Below the pieces are notes generated by a model. The model worked only from the letters and a program-made list of their open reading frames with translations. It searched no databases and had not been told where the DNA came from. A stretch of DNA of 34,810 bases from Zetaproteobacteria bacterium CG06_land_8_20_14_3_00_59_53. Lineage in GTDB: Bacteria; Pseudomonadota; Zetaproteobacteria; Mariprofundales; Mariprofundaceae. A program made the translations under genes and the position numbers. Positions 1 through 8,413 of the stretch are shown piece after piece. The number at the start of each line of letters is the position of its first letter. The stretch's first letter is position 1. The DNA lies in the NCBI GenBank assembly GCA_002779605.1, contig PEWE01000022.1:12861-47670 (forward strand), read 5' to 3'.

Positions 1-30
1 ACGGTGGCGATTCATATATAGGGGGTAGTT

Positions 31-432
31 ATGATTCAACTTCGCATTACCATGGTGATGGTTCTTTCACTGTTATTTATTCCAGGCTGTTCGGTATATA
101 TGGCTGCTCATCAGCCAGATAAAAAGGATGTCGGACTATTTGCGGTAGGCACACCTAAAAATTTGCTCATCTCTGAATTTGGGAACCCGACTGCGACTAC
201 AACAAAGGATGGAAAAACCGTTGATATATTCTCGTTTGTGCAGGGATATAGCACGGGGGCAAAGGTAGGACGCGGTTTAGCTCATGGGGCTGCCGATGTT
301 CTAACCTTAGGTCTGTGGGAAGTGGTAGGTACGCCAACCGAGTCTGCTTTCGACGGTGACAAGATGGTATATCAGGTCACTTATAATGATGATGACATTG
401 TAGAGAATGTCGTGGTACTGAAGAGAAAGTAA
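31..432 (+). CDS. small lipoprotein, possibly BamE/SmpA-like
   Basis: Predicted 133-residue lipoprotein of unknown function. A hydrophobic segment (about residues 8-19) ends in a lipobox-like IPGC with Cys20, so the mature protein should be lipid-anchored. The body has a GTPKNLLISEFGNP segment followed by a KDGKTVDIFSF strand; this resembles the 'G-T-x-x-x-V-x-x-x-x-G-x-P ... G' layout of BamE/SmpA-type small lipoproteins, but I infer that only from pattern. A GGGGG-rich Shine-Dalgarno lies just before the ATG. G+C is about 42-45% in the rows I counted, clearly below the GC-rich genes that follow, so recent acquisition is possible. It converges on dgt and has no operon partner inside the window. 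Confidence 0.75.
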   Translation: MIQLRITMVMVLSLLFIPGCSVYMAAHQPDKKDVGLFAVGTPKNLLISEFGNPTATTTKDGKTVDIFSFVQGYSTGAKVGRGLAHGAADVLTLGLWEVVGTPTESAFDGDKMVYQVTYNDDDIVENVVVLKRK

Positions 433-646
433 TTCTTTCTTTATCAATACCTTTGTTCTGTTTCTAGTCGCCTTCGATTCTGGAGGTAAGAAACATTGCC
501 GCCAAACTGGAAGACAGCCATCAGAGGATTTTTTGGCCGCTAGTCGTCTTAGGAGCAACTTTGCTCAGGTCCTACTAACTCAAACTTGGCCCTTATTTAG
601 GAATATCCGAATGCCGTATGTCGGCCGTAATAGGCCAATCAGAGAA

Positions 647-1813
647 TCAGGTGCTGGCGTGGATGTCGAACAGGCGGCTGTATTCTTCCAGAGCGTAGCG
701 GTCGGTCATGCCGGCGATATAGTCGGCGATCACGCGGGCCTGCTTGACCTCACCTTCCACGGCGGCGAGGCGCTCGGCGGGGCCGGGCGGCAGCATGGCG
801 GGGTTGGCGTGGTAGGCGCTGAACAACTCCTGCACCACGCGGGTGGCCTTGGCTGCCATGCGGGCCACGCGGTAGTGCTGGTACATATGCTTTAAGAGGT
901 AGCGCTTCAGTTCGGCATTCATATGGCGAACCGGGCGGGAGAATGCGACCAGCGGGGTGTTGCAGGCGCGCACATCATCCAGCGATCGGATGCTGTTCTG
1001 CCGGATGCGCAGCGTGGTTTCCTCGACGGCATCGACCACCATAAAATTGATCATGCGACGCACGGTTTCCAGCACCAGCATGCGTTCCTCGATATCCCCG
1101 AGTGCGGCTTTCACGGCCTCGAAATGCATGGCGAACAGCGGCACTTCACTAAGCCCGGCCAGACTTAGAATCCCGGCGCGGAAGCCGTCGTCCACATCGT
1201 GATTGTTGTAGGCGATCTCGTCGGCCAGATTGCCTAGCTGCGCTTCCAGTGTGGCCTGCTCGGACAGGTTGTACATGGCCAGATCGGCATTCTTCGGCAG
1301 ATCGTGCGGCGAGGTGTGCTTCACGATTCCCTCGCGCATCTCGTAGCTCAGGTTCAGGCCGGGGAAGGCGGCATAGCGTTTCTCCAGCGCCTCGACCACG
1401 CGCAGCGACTGCCTGTTATGTTCAAACCCGCCGAAGGGCTTCATCACCTCATCCAGTGCGTCCTGTCCGGAGTGGCCGAACGGGGTGTGCCCCAGATCGT
1501 GGGCCAGCGCCACGCCCTCGGCCAGATCCTCGTGCAGATGCATGGTGCGGCAGATCGAGCGGGCGATCTGTGCCACCTCGATGGAATGCGTCAGGCGGGT
1601 GCGGTAGTGGTCGCCTTCGTGGTTAACAAACACCTGCGTTTTGTATTCCAGACGGCGGAAGGCCGTGGAATGGATGATGCGGTCGCGGTCGCGCTGGAAG
1701 ATGTTGCGGGTGCCCGATTCTTCTTCCGCATACTGCCGGCCGCGGGATTGCGAGGAGCGGCAGGCATAGGGTGCGAGGGAGTCTTCGTAATCGGGCAGTT
1801 TGTTGGCGGGCAA
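647..1813 (-). CDS. dgt: dGTPase-like HD-domain dNTP triphosphohydrolase
   Basis: Deoxynucleoside triphosphate triphosphohydrolase of the 'type 2 dGTPase-like' family, cleaving dNTPs to the nucleoside and tripolyphosphate in the cytoplasm. The 388-residue product has the HD metal site: His76 in RLTHS, His105-Asp106 in ALAHDLGHTPFGH, and Asp198 in LADEIAYNNHD. The segment FQRDRDRIIHSTAFRRL (39-55) is typical of the family. The start chosen is TTG at 1813, two bases after the pyrF stop, with GAGG about 12 bases upstream; no ATG or GTG is available in frame before it, and the LAPYA motif shortly after the start fits the family's N-terminus. It is the last gene of the long minus-strand train. No convincing terminator follows it. 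Confidence 0.93.
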   Translation of the reverse strand: MPANKLPDYEDSLAPYACRSSQSRGRQYAEEESGTRNIFQRDRDRIIHSTAFRRLEYKTQVFVNHEGDHYRTRLTHSIEVAQIARSICRTMHLHEDLAEGVALAHDLGHTPFGHSGQDALDEVMKPFGGFEHNRQSLRVVEALEKRYAAFPGLNLSYEMREGIVKHTSPHDLPKNADLAMYNLSEQATLEAQLGNLADEIAYNNHDVDDGFRAGILSLAGLSEVPLFAMHFEAVKAALGDIEERMLVLETVRRMINFMVVDAVEETTLRIRQNSIRSLDDVRACNTPLVAFSRPVRHMNAELKRYLLKHMYQHYRVARMAAKATRVVQELFSAYHANPAMLPPGPAERLAAVEGEVKQARVIADYIAGMTDRYALEEYSRLFDIHAST

Positions 1814-1815
1814 GA

Positions 1816-2499
1816 TTATGCGCCGCCTCTGGCAGCCGCCTGCATCAGTTCGACAGCCTCGCGCGCCGCAGCCTTGCGGTCAGGCGCTTGCAGGATGGGG
1901 CGACCGACCACCAGATAATCGGCGCCCTGACTGATGGCATAACCCGGATCGGCGATGCGCTGCTGATCGTTGGCGCTCTGTCCGCCCCAGCGGATGCCGG
2001 GCGTGACGGTGAGGAAATCATGGCCGCAGGCAGCCTTGATGGCTTCCACTTCATGCACACTGCACACCACGCCGTGAAGCCCTGCCTCTCTCGCCGCTTC
2101 GGCGCGACGCACGGCTTCCACGCGTGCCTGCTCCGGCGGCATGGGGTCGCTGGTCAGCACAGTGACGGCGATCAGCTGCATACGCGGAAAGGATTTCGCG
2201 GCATCGGCTGCGGCACGCATCATCTCATGTCCGCCGGCGGCATGGATATTGGTCATCTGCACACCGAGCTGCCCTGCACTGCCGATGGCCTCGGCCACGG
2301 TGTTCGGGATGTCGTGGAATTTCAGATCGAGGAACACGCGATGCGTCTGCAGGATGCTCTTCACCAGTTCGGGACCGGCGGCGACAAACAGGCGCAGGCC
2401 GATCTTGAACCAGCCGATATCACCGGCGAGTTCCTTCGCCATGGCCTCGGCCTTGTCGCGGTCGGGCAGATCGAGTGCAAGCATCAAACGGTTTTTCAT
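1816..2499 (-). CDS. pyrF: orotidine 5'-phosphate decarboxylase
   Basis: Catalyses the last step of de novo UMP synthesis (OMP to UMP plus CO2) in the cytoplasm. The 227-residue product begins MKNRLMLALDL and carries the signature FLDLKFHDIPNTV, which holds the catalytic Asp-Lys-x-x-Asp array, and a C-terminal VTPGIRW ... YLVVGRPI phosphate-binding region. I chose the ATG at 2499 rather than an in-frame start 39 bases upstream: it forms an ATGA overlap with the lapB stop, has AAGGA just upstream, and gives the normal family N-terminus. The lapA-lapB-pyrF order is the one seen in gammaproteobacteria, and pyrF should be translationally coupled to lapB. Confidence 0.96.
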   Translation of the reverse strand: MKNRLMLALDLPDRDKAEAMAKELAGDIGWFKIGLRLFVAAGPELVKSILQTHRVFLDLKFHDIPNTVAEAIGSAGQLGVQMTNIHAAGGHEMMRAAADAAKSFPRMQLIAVTVLTSDPMPPEQARVEAVRRAEAAREAGLHGVVCSVHEVEAIKAACGHDFLTVTPGIRWGGQSANDQQRIADPGYAISQGADYLVVGRPILQAPDRKAAAREAVELMQAAARGGA

Positions 2500-3641
2500 G
2501 CGGAATCCTTGTCCTTGATCGGGCGGATACTGCCCCATTCATGGCATTGCGGGCACTGCCAGCGCATATCGACGAACTTCGCGCCGCATTCGCTGCAGGC
2601 ATAGTTCTTCTGCGCGCTCTGCCACTGCCGGCTGGCGAGGGTGAGCGGTTCTTCCTTGCCCAGCATGGCGGTCATGTGCAGGCAGGCAGGAAGCGAACGC
2701 GGCTCGAACGCGATCTCTCTGGCTGTCTTGCGCGCCTCCTCGGCGCCGCGGGCGGTATGCACAGCCCTGATCCATGCAATGGCCAGCTGTTCATCGTGCT
2801 TCTCCTGCCAGCACTGACAGAGGAAGGCATGGCCATGCGAGTCGTAGGCCTCGCCATGTGACAGTAGCACCGGAATCAGCAACGGCAGGTAGTATGGTGC
2901 TGCGGCATGCAACTGGCGCATGCTGTTCACCGCGGATTCGACATCGCCGCGCTTCAGATCGATCTCGGCCAGCAGCAGATGCGCAGCCGCACAGCCGGGA
3001 GCCTGCTCGACAACCTGCTGCACGATGGCCAGTGCGCCGTCCTCGTCTTTCCGGGACAGCTTCTGTCTCGCCATTTCGGTTTGCAGATAGGCATGATGCA
3101 ACGCCGAATTGCTGCCGCGCACGCGGTCGAGTCGTTGCAGCAGTTCCTCGGCCAGCTCCCATTCGCGGCTTTGCTCGCGGATACGCAGGCTGGCCTCCAG
3201 TGCCGCGATATGCCCCGGCTGACGGTCCAGCACGCGAGCGTATTGTTGCAGGGCGCGGCCGAGCAGGCCGCCGGCCTGAAAGTCCACGGCCAGTGCGAAT
3301 TGTGCCTGCATGTGCAGATGCTGCGGCAGGTCAGGGCGGGCCAGCAGGTTCTGGTGGATGCGCACGGCGCGACCGAATTCGCCCTTGTTGCGGAACATAT
3401 CGCCCAGCGCCAGATATACCTCGGCTGTTTCCGTTTGCAGCTTGGCGACATGCACCAGCTCTTTCATTGCACGGTCGGGCTCGTCGGAAAGCAGGAAGTT
3501 GATGCCGCGCAGCAGCGGCGGGATACGTGCGTCCTCCTGCTCGGCAGGCTTGGATGGCTGTGTATCCTGTTGCCGCCAGAGCACCCAGATGACGACACCG
3601 CATGCCGCCAGAATGGCGGCGAGAAGAATGGCGTTGGTCAT
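2496..3641 (-). CDS. lapB: LapB (YciM) lipopolysaccharide assembly regulator
   Basis: Inner-membrane anchored TPR protein that in E. coli controls LPS synthesis by promoting FtsH degradation of LpxC. The 381-residue product has one N-terminal transmembrane helix (about 4-22), then tetratricopeptide helices from about residue 40 to 320, and a C-terminal rubredoxin-like zinc ribbon with Cys349-x2-Cys352 and Cys363-x2-Cys366, which is diagnostic of the family. Length matches E. coli LapB (389 residues). The ATG overlaps the lapA stop as ATGA, and its own stop overlaps pyrF. Function is taken from the family; the domains are seen directly. Confidence 0.95.
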   Translation of the reverse strand: MTNAILLAAILAACGVVIWVLWRQQDTQPSKPAEQEDARIPPLLRGINFLLSDEPDRAMKELVHVAKLQTETAEVYLALGDMFRNKGEFGRAVRIHQNLLARPDLPQHLHMQAQFALAVDFQAGGLLGRALQQYARVLDRQPGHIAALEASLRIREQSREWELAEELLQRLDRVRGSNSALHHAYLQTEMARQKLSRKDEDGALAIVQQVVEQAPGCAAAHLLLAEIDLKRGDVESAVNSMRQLHAAAPYYLPLLIPVLLSHGEAYDSHGHAFLCQCWQEKHDEQLAIAWIRAVHTARGAEEARKTAREIAFEPRSLPACLHMTAMLGKEEPLTLASRQWQSAQKNYACSECGAKFVDMRWQCPQCHEWGSIRPIKDKDSA

Positions 3642-3931
3642 GTTTCGTCTTGCAGCGGCAGGTTGCGCAGATTGTTCACTTCGGTTTGCAGCAGACTGTT
3701 TTCCTGTCGCAGGTGCTCGATCTCCATCTTGTGTTTACGCCGCGAGAAGCTCAGTGAAAGCATGCCGCCGGCGAAGCCGACCAGAAAAGCGGTGAATATC
3801 GGCAGATAAAGGGGTACTGCGCCCGATGTCAGATTGGCGAAACCGATCATGACCTTGGCTTCGTTGGCCGCAGCAAACATGGTGGCCAGCGTGGTCAGAA
3901 TGACCACCAGCAGGGCGTTGATCCAGTTCAT
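3638..3931 (-). CDS. lapA: LapA (YciS) membrane protein, DUF1049
   Basis: Small inner-membrane partner of LapB in lipopolysaccharide assembly. The 97-residue protein has two transmembrane helices (about 4-22 and 41-61) followed by a basic stop-transfer SRRKHK and a short coiled-coil-like tail (HLRQENSLLQTEVNNL). This is the LapA/DUF1049 layout. A strong GAGGAGG precedes the ATG. Its stop overlaps the lapB ATG by four bases. The 65-base gap to ihfB upstream is one of the larger gaps in this gene train; I found no confident promoter in it. Confidence 0.93.
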   Translation of the reverse strand: MNWINALLVVILTTLATMFAAANEAKVMIGFANLTSGAVPLYLPIFTAFLVGFAGGMLSLSFSRRKHKMEIEHLRQENSLLQTEVNNLRNLPLQDET

Positions 3932-3996
3932 GTCATTCCTCCTCTGGTTGCCTGATCATCTCAGTGTAGCCCACGCGGAGGATGGGCAGGGTGCAA

Positions 3997-4281
3997 TCAG
4001 GCGGCGCCGTCAACCCGGTCGCGCAATTCCTTGCCCGGCTTGAACTGCGGCACGACCTTGGACGGCACATGCACGCTTTCTCCGGTTTTCGGATTGCGAC
4101 CGACACGGGCATCGCGCTCCTTGGTGTAGAAGCTGCCGAAACCGCGCAGTTCCACGCGTTCACCACGGCCCAGCGCATCACCGATGGCGGTGAGGACGTT
4201 ATTCACCACCACCTCGGCTTCGCGTCGGGTGATCTGCCCTTCCAGTTCGACAATGGCATCGATCAACTCTGATTTGGTCAT
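3997..4281 (-). CDS. ihfB: integration host factor beta subunit
   Basis: DNA-bending nucleoid protein of the HU/IHF family; the beta subunit pairs with IhfA and acts in recombination, transcription and replication. The 94-residue protein has the family's helix pair, the RGFGSF turn, and the DNA-contacting arm RVGRNPKTGESVHVPSK with the intercalating proline in NPKTGE. The VELRGFGSF and FKPGKELRDRV segments favour IHF-beta over HU. Its ATG overlaps the rpsA stop (ATGA), and a GGGGGG-rich ribosome site sits in the end of rpsA. The rpsA-ihfB order is conserved in many Proteobacteria. Confidence 0.95.
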   Translation of the reverse strand: MTKSELIDAIVELEGQITRREAEVVVNNVLTAIGDALGRGERVELRGFGSFYTKERDARVGRNPKTGESVHVPSKVVPQFKPGKELRDRVDGAA

Positions 4282-6308
4282 GCTTTCCCCCCCTTCTTGC
4301 TGCCGGCATCCGCTTTGGCTGCGGATTCCTCGACCGGCTTCTCAACAGCCTTGGCTGCAGGCTTTGCTTCTGCCTTAGCTGCAGGTTTGGCCTCGGGTTT
4401 CGCAGCTGCCTTGGCCGGGGTCTTCTCCTGCTTGCTCAGCAGCTTGCGCTGCAGTTCCAGAGCCAGGGCGGACATGGTGGCGCCACCGGCATTTTTCTGC
4501 GAATAGTTGCGCACAGCATCCTTTTCCTCGTCGCGCAGCAACTGGCTGACGGAGAGGTCGATGCGACGACGCTTCTTGTCCAGCTCGATGATCTTGGCCT
4601 CGATATGATCGCCGACCTTCGGCTCATCCTGCTCGCGCGGCACTTCGCGGAACGCCAGACGACCAACCACGCCTTCCATCAGTTCGACATTGGCTGCGCC
4701 CTTGCCGACGAACACGACCTTGCCTTCGACCTTGCGGCCACGGCTGGCGCCGTTCATGAATACATCGAACGGATCGCTCTCCATCTGCTTGATGCCGAGC
4801 GAGATGCGCTGACGGTCGATATCCACGCCGAGTACGACGCATTCGACTTCCTGGCCCTTGCTGTAGTTGCTGAGCACCTTGTCGCCGGTCTCGGTCCATG
4901 ACAGGTCACCGATATGCACCAGGCCATCAAGATCGTCGTTCAGTTTCACGAACATGCCGAACTCGGTGATACTGCGCACCGGACCGCTGACATGTGAACC
5001 GGCAGGGTGACCGGACAACCATGCCTGCCAGGGATTTTCGGAGACCTCTTTCAGGCTCAGCGCGATACGGCGCTTGGCGGGATCCACCTCGATGACGGCC
5101 ACATCCACGACATCGCCTTCGACAAGCATCTGCGACGGGTTGATGTCGCGACGTGTCCAGCTCATTTCGGAGCGATGGATCATGCCTTCAACGCCCGGCT
5201 CCAGCTCCACCATCGCGCCGAAATCCAGCAGACGGCGCACGGTGCCGGTGATGCGCATGCCGGCCTGATAATTGTGCTCGGCGCTTTCCCACGGATCGGA
5301 CTGCAGAGCGCGCATGGACAGCGACACCTTGCCGCTGGGTTCGTTCAGCTTGATGATTTCTGCGGTGACCTTCTGGCCGATCTGCAGTGCCTCGGACGGG
5401 TGCTTCAGGCGACGCCATGCGATATCGGAGATATGCAGCAGTGCATCCACGCCGCCGAGATCGACGAAGGCACCGAAATCGGTCAGACGCTTGACCTCGC
5501 CGCTGACCTTGTCGCCGATCTTCTTGTCCGCGAAGAACTCGGCACGCTTGGCCAGCTCCACCTTTTCCAGCGGACGCTTGCGCGACACCACCACGTTTTC
5601 CGGTCGGCGCTCGGCGGTGATGACCACCACTTCGACGTCCTGCCCGACCAGTTCGCCGACCTGGCGTGACAGGCTGGTATCGCACTCGGAGCGCGGCATG
5701 AAGGCTTCGATGCCGCCGAGCTGCACGCGCAAGCCGCCCTTCACTTCCTTGGTCACGCGACCCTGCAGGATGCTCTGCTCGTTGAACGACGCCTCGATGT
5801 GCTCCCACAGTGAGTTGCGGCGTGCGGCGATCACGGAGTAGGTGGAACCACCGCGCTCGCCACCGTGCTGCACCATGATCTCGATCTCGTCGCCGACGGA
5901 AGGCAGTGCCTCACCGAGCTGTTCGAACTCGGAGGCGGGGACGCGGCCTTCATTCTTGCCACCGACGTCGATCATCACGACCTCGCGGTCTGCACCGACC
6001 ACGATGCCCTTGATGATTTCGCCACTGGAGGCGACCGGCTGCTGACGCAGGGACTCCTCGAGCATCTGGCGGAACAGCTCATCCTCATCCGATACGGCGG
6101 CTGCCTCGTCTGCTGCCTCGATCACAGTCGGGGCTTCAACGGCCGGGCTCTGAACCTCTTTGCTTACCTCGGCTTCGGCGGTAACCGGGGCTTCCGGTGT
6201 TGCGGGCGTAGCAGCGGCGGCCTCGGACGGAGCGGGGCTTGTCGTAGTATCGGCAGGCGCGTTCGTTTCAGGCACGGGGGCTGTGGTGGGTTCAGTAGTA
6301 GGGCTCAT
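4278..6308 (-). CDS. rpsA: 30S ribosomal protein S1 with extended acidic N-terminus
   Basis: Ribosomal protein S1 binds mRNA leaders and helps 30S initiation. The 676-residue form has six S1 (OB-fold) repeats at about 96-164, 180-244, 265-333, 350-420, 437-507 and 524-587. The third to fifth repeats show the classic DFGAFVDL / EFGMFVKL type strands. Two features are unusual: about 95 residues before the first repeat rich in Pro, Ala, Thr and Glu, and a lysine/alanine-rich tail (about 628-676) built of AAKPEAKPAAKAEAKP-type repeats. E. coli S1 is 557 residues with no such N-terminal part. I chose the ATG at 6308 because AGAGGA lies about 11 bases upstream; an in-frame start 66 bases earlier is weaker. 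The S1 domain starts well after either choice. Confidence 0.94.
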   Translation of the reverse strand: MSPTTEPTTAPVPETNAPADTTTSPAPSEAAAATPATPEAPVTAEAEVSKEVQSPAVEAPTVIEAADEAAAVSDEDELFRQMLEESLRQQPVASSGEIIKGIVVGADREVVMIDVGGKNEGRVPASEFEQLGEALPSVGDEIEIMVQHGGERGGSTYSVIAARRNSLWEHIEASFNEQSILQGRVTKEVKGGLRVQLGGIEAFMPRSECDTSLSRQVGELVGQDVEVVVITAERRPENVVVSRKRPLEKVELAKRAEFFADKKIGDKVSGEVKRLTDFGAFVDLGGVDALLHISDIAWRRLKHPSEALQIGQKVTAEIIKLNEPSGKVSLSMRALQSDPWESAEHNYQAGMRITGTVRRLLDFGAMVELEPGVEGMIHRSEMSWTRRDINPSQMLVEGDVVDVAVIEVDPAKRRIALSLKEVSENPWQAWLSGHPAGSHVSGPVRSITEFGMFVKLNDDLDGLVHIGDLSWTETGDKVLSNYSKGQEVECVVLGVDIDRQRISLGIKQMESDPFDVFMNGASRGRKVEGKVVFVGKGAANVELMEGVVGRLAFREVPREQDEPKVGDHIEAKIIELDKKRRRIDLSVSQLLRDEEKDAVRNYSQKNAGGATMSALALELQRKLLSKQEKTPAKAAAKPEAKPAAKAEAKPAAKAVEKPVEESAAKADAGSKKGGKA

Positions 6309-6387
6309 TGGTGGGTTATTCCTCTGGTTGGCTATCTTCGTTTTGTGTTGTTCGCTTAAAATTCGGAGCGACATCCTATCGCGTCTG

Positions 6388-7074
6388 TCAGGCCTTTGAT
6401 ATCAGTTCTCTGCGCTCCATGATGGACAGCATGCGATCCACTACCTCATCGATGCGCATGGTGGTGGAATCGATGCTAAGCGCATCCCCAGCCTGTTGCA
6501 GCGGGGAATGGGTACGTTCGGCGTCCTGCGTGTCGCGATCTCTGATTTCATTCAGGATGGCATCAAGGCTAGCCTCGGCCCCTAACCCCTGCAACTGCGA
6601 CCAGCGACGCCTGGCCCGTTCGCGCAGCGATGCAGTGAGAAAAAACTTGGCCTGTGCGCCGGGCAATACCACGCTGCCGATATCGCGGCCGTCCATCACG
6701 CAACCATTGGCGGCGATGTCCTGCTGCACATGCAGCAGACGGCTGCGCACGCCGGGCATGGCGGCCACGCGGGAAGCTGCGGCGGCGACATCCTGCTGAC
6801 GCAGCCGGTTACCGATATTCTCGCCGTTCACAAAGATCCCGCCGGGCTTCCACTGCATATCGCCCAGGCTCGCATCCATACATGCCAGCACGGCGGCTTC
6901 ATCGTCCGCGCCCTGCTGCATGCTGCAATAGCCGATAAAGCGGTACAGCAGACCGGTATCGAGCACCGGCAGACCGACAGCCTCGGCCAGCATTTTGGCA
7001 ATCGTCCCCTTGCCGGAACCGGAAGGCCCGTCGATGGCGATCTGTAATCCGCTGATGGCCTTCCAGGCACTCAT
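6388..7074 (-). CDS. cmk: cytidylate kinase
   Basis: Phosphorylates CMP and dCMP to the diphosphates using ATP. The 228-residue product has the P-loop GPSGSGKGT (16-24), the NMP-binding YRFIG region, and the MDGRDIGSVV motif that contacts the base and phosphate; the LID-type arginines are in RARRRW. I chose ATG 7074, which follows the aroA stop after one base; an alternative ATG at 7098 would overlap aroA by 23 bases and add eight residues not typical of the family. It lies between aroA and rpsA, as in Pseudomonas and E. coli. Confidence 0.94.
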   Translation of the reverse strand: MSAWKAISGLQIAIDGPSGSGKGTIAKMLAEAVGLPVLDTGLLYRFIGYCSMQQGADDEAAVLACMDASLGDMQWKPGGIFVNGENIGNRLRQQDVAAAASRVAAMPGVRSRLLHVQQDIAANGCVMDGRDIGSVVLPGAQAKFFLTASLRERARRRWSQLQGLGAEASLDAILNEIRDRDTQDAERTHSPLQQAGDALSIDSTTMRIDEVVDRMLSIMERRELISKA

Positions 7075-7075
7075 C

Positions 7076-8413
7076 TCATTCACCGTCCCAGCGCACATTC
7101 ATGCCGATGCTCTGTGCCAGCGGTACGAAATCCGGGAAGGAGGTGGCTATCGCAGCCGCGTTGTCGATGACGATCTCCGCATTACTGCATTGCGCCGCTA
7201 CCGCCATGGCCATAGCGATACGGTGATCGCCTTCGGCATCCACCCGGCAGGCGCCCTTGAGCCTGCCGCCGGTGATGCGCGCGCCGTCCGGGTATTCCTC
7301 GATATCCGCACCGGCGGCCAGTAGTGCCCTGGCCATCACGGCGATGCGGTCGGATTCCTTGACGCGCAACTCTTCGGCCTCGCTGAGCAGGAACTCGCCG
7401 TCGGCCAGCGAGGCCGCGGCAAACAATGCCGGAAACTCGTCGATGGCATCCGGCACATCGGCCGGATTCACCTGCAGGCCATGCAGCGGCGCATACTCGG
7501 CATGGATATCGGCGACACTTTCCTCGCCCACCTTGCCTTCGCTACGCAGCTCAAGCGCCCCGCCCATGCCGGCAAGGATCCGGCTCCAGCCGTTGCGCAG
7601 CGGGTTCGTGCCGACCTGCGCGAGCATTACATCGGAGCCCTTCACAAGGCTGGCCGCCACGGCAAAAAAGGTGGCCGAGGACGGATCGGCCGGGATATGG
7701 ATCGGGGCTTCGGGCGCGGTCAGCCTGCCGGTCGGCTTGAGATGGATCACGCCGTCGGCATCCACATGCACGGGCTGACCGAACAGCGGCAGCATGCGCT
7801 CGGTATGGTCGCGCGTCGGACGCGGTTCGCTGACCGTGGTTTCCCCGTCGGCATACAGACCGGCCAGCAGCACGCATGATTTCACCTGCGCGCTGGCTAC
7901 CTCGGAGACATGATGGATGGCCTTGAGCCTGCCGCCCCTGATGGTCAGGGGAAGAAGGTTGCCACCATCCTGTCCCTCAACGCTCGCACCCATACGGCGC
8001 ACCGGATCGGCCACGCGTTTCATCGGCCGCTTGCATAGCGAGGCGTCGCCGCTCACCGTCGAGGCAAAGCTTTGACCCGCCAGCACGCCGGTCATCAGGC
8101 GCACGCAGGTGCCGGAGTTGCCGGCATCCAGCACCTTGGTTGTCGGCTTCAGGCCGTGCAGACCGACGCCATGCACGCGCAGCGAGGTCTTGTCCTCGCT
8201 CAGCCAGTCGATCCTGACCCCCATGTCCACGAACATCTGCGCCGTGGCGAGGTTGTCTTCGCCGGGCAGGAAGCCGTGGATCTCGGTCACGCCATCGGCC
8301 AGAGATGCCAGCATCACCGCACGGTGCGACATGGATTTATCGCCGGGTACGTTCACGCGACCGCGCAGCGGTCCTTTTGCAGGCCCTGCCAGCAATCTTC
8401 CGCCAATATTCAC
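7076..8413 (-). CDS. aroA: 3-phosphoshikimate 1-carboxyvinyltransferase (class II EPSP synthase)
   Basis: Shikimate-pathway enzyme joining shikimate 3-phosphate and phosphoenolpyruvate to EPSP. With the GTG start at 8413 the protein has 445 residues. Seen directly are GDKSMSHR (24-31; active-site Lys26 and Arg31), DAGNSGT, SGDASL..RPM, SAQVKS and RDHTE. GDKx, SAQxK and RxHxE are motifs described for class II, often glyphosate-tolerant, EPSP synthases. I prefer GTG 8413 because it forms a GTGA overlap with the tyrA stop and has GGAGG six bases upstream; ATG 8440 is possible but its only purine-rich site touches the start codon. It is coupled to tyrA upstream and followed by cmk. Confidence 0.94.
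   Translation of the reverse strand: MNIGGRLLAGPAKGPLRGRVNVPGDKSMSHRAVMLASLADGVTEIHGFLPGEDNLATAQMFVDMGVRIDWLSEDKTSLRVHGVGLHGLKPTTKVLDAGNSGTCVRLMTGVLAGQSFASTVSGDASLCKRPMKRVADPVRRMGASVEGQDGGNLLPLTIRGGRLKAIHHVSEVASAQVKSCVLLAGLYADGETTVSEPRPTRDHTERMLPLFGQPVHVDADGVIHLKPTGRLTAPEAPIHIPADPSSATFFAVAASLVKGSDVMLAQVGTNPLRNGWSRILAGMGGALELRSEGKVGEESVADIHAEYAPLHGLQVNPADVPDAIDEFPALFAAASLADGEFLLSEAEELRVKESDRIAVMARALLAAGADIEEYPDGARITGGRLKGACRVDAEGDHRIAMAMAVAAQCSNAEIVIDNAAAIATSFPDFVPLAQSIGMNVRWDGE

Noticed and set aside
307-558. 83-codon minus-strand frame overlapping the lipoprotein
   Set aside because: No ribosome site, no family, and mostly antisense to a gene with a good signal peptide.
553-566. Hairpin GAGCAA-CT-TTGCTC downstream of the lipoprotein
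   Set aside because: Two-base loop and no T-run on either strand; not a credible terminator.
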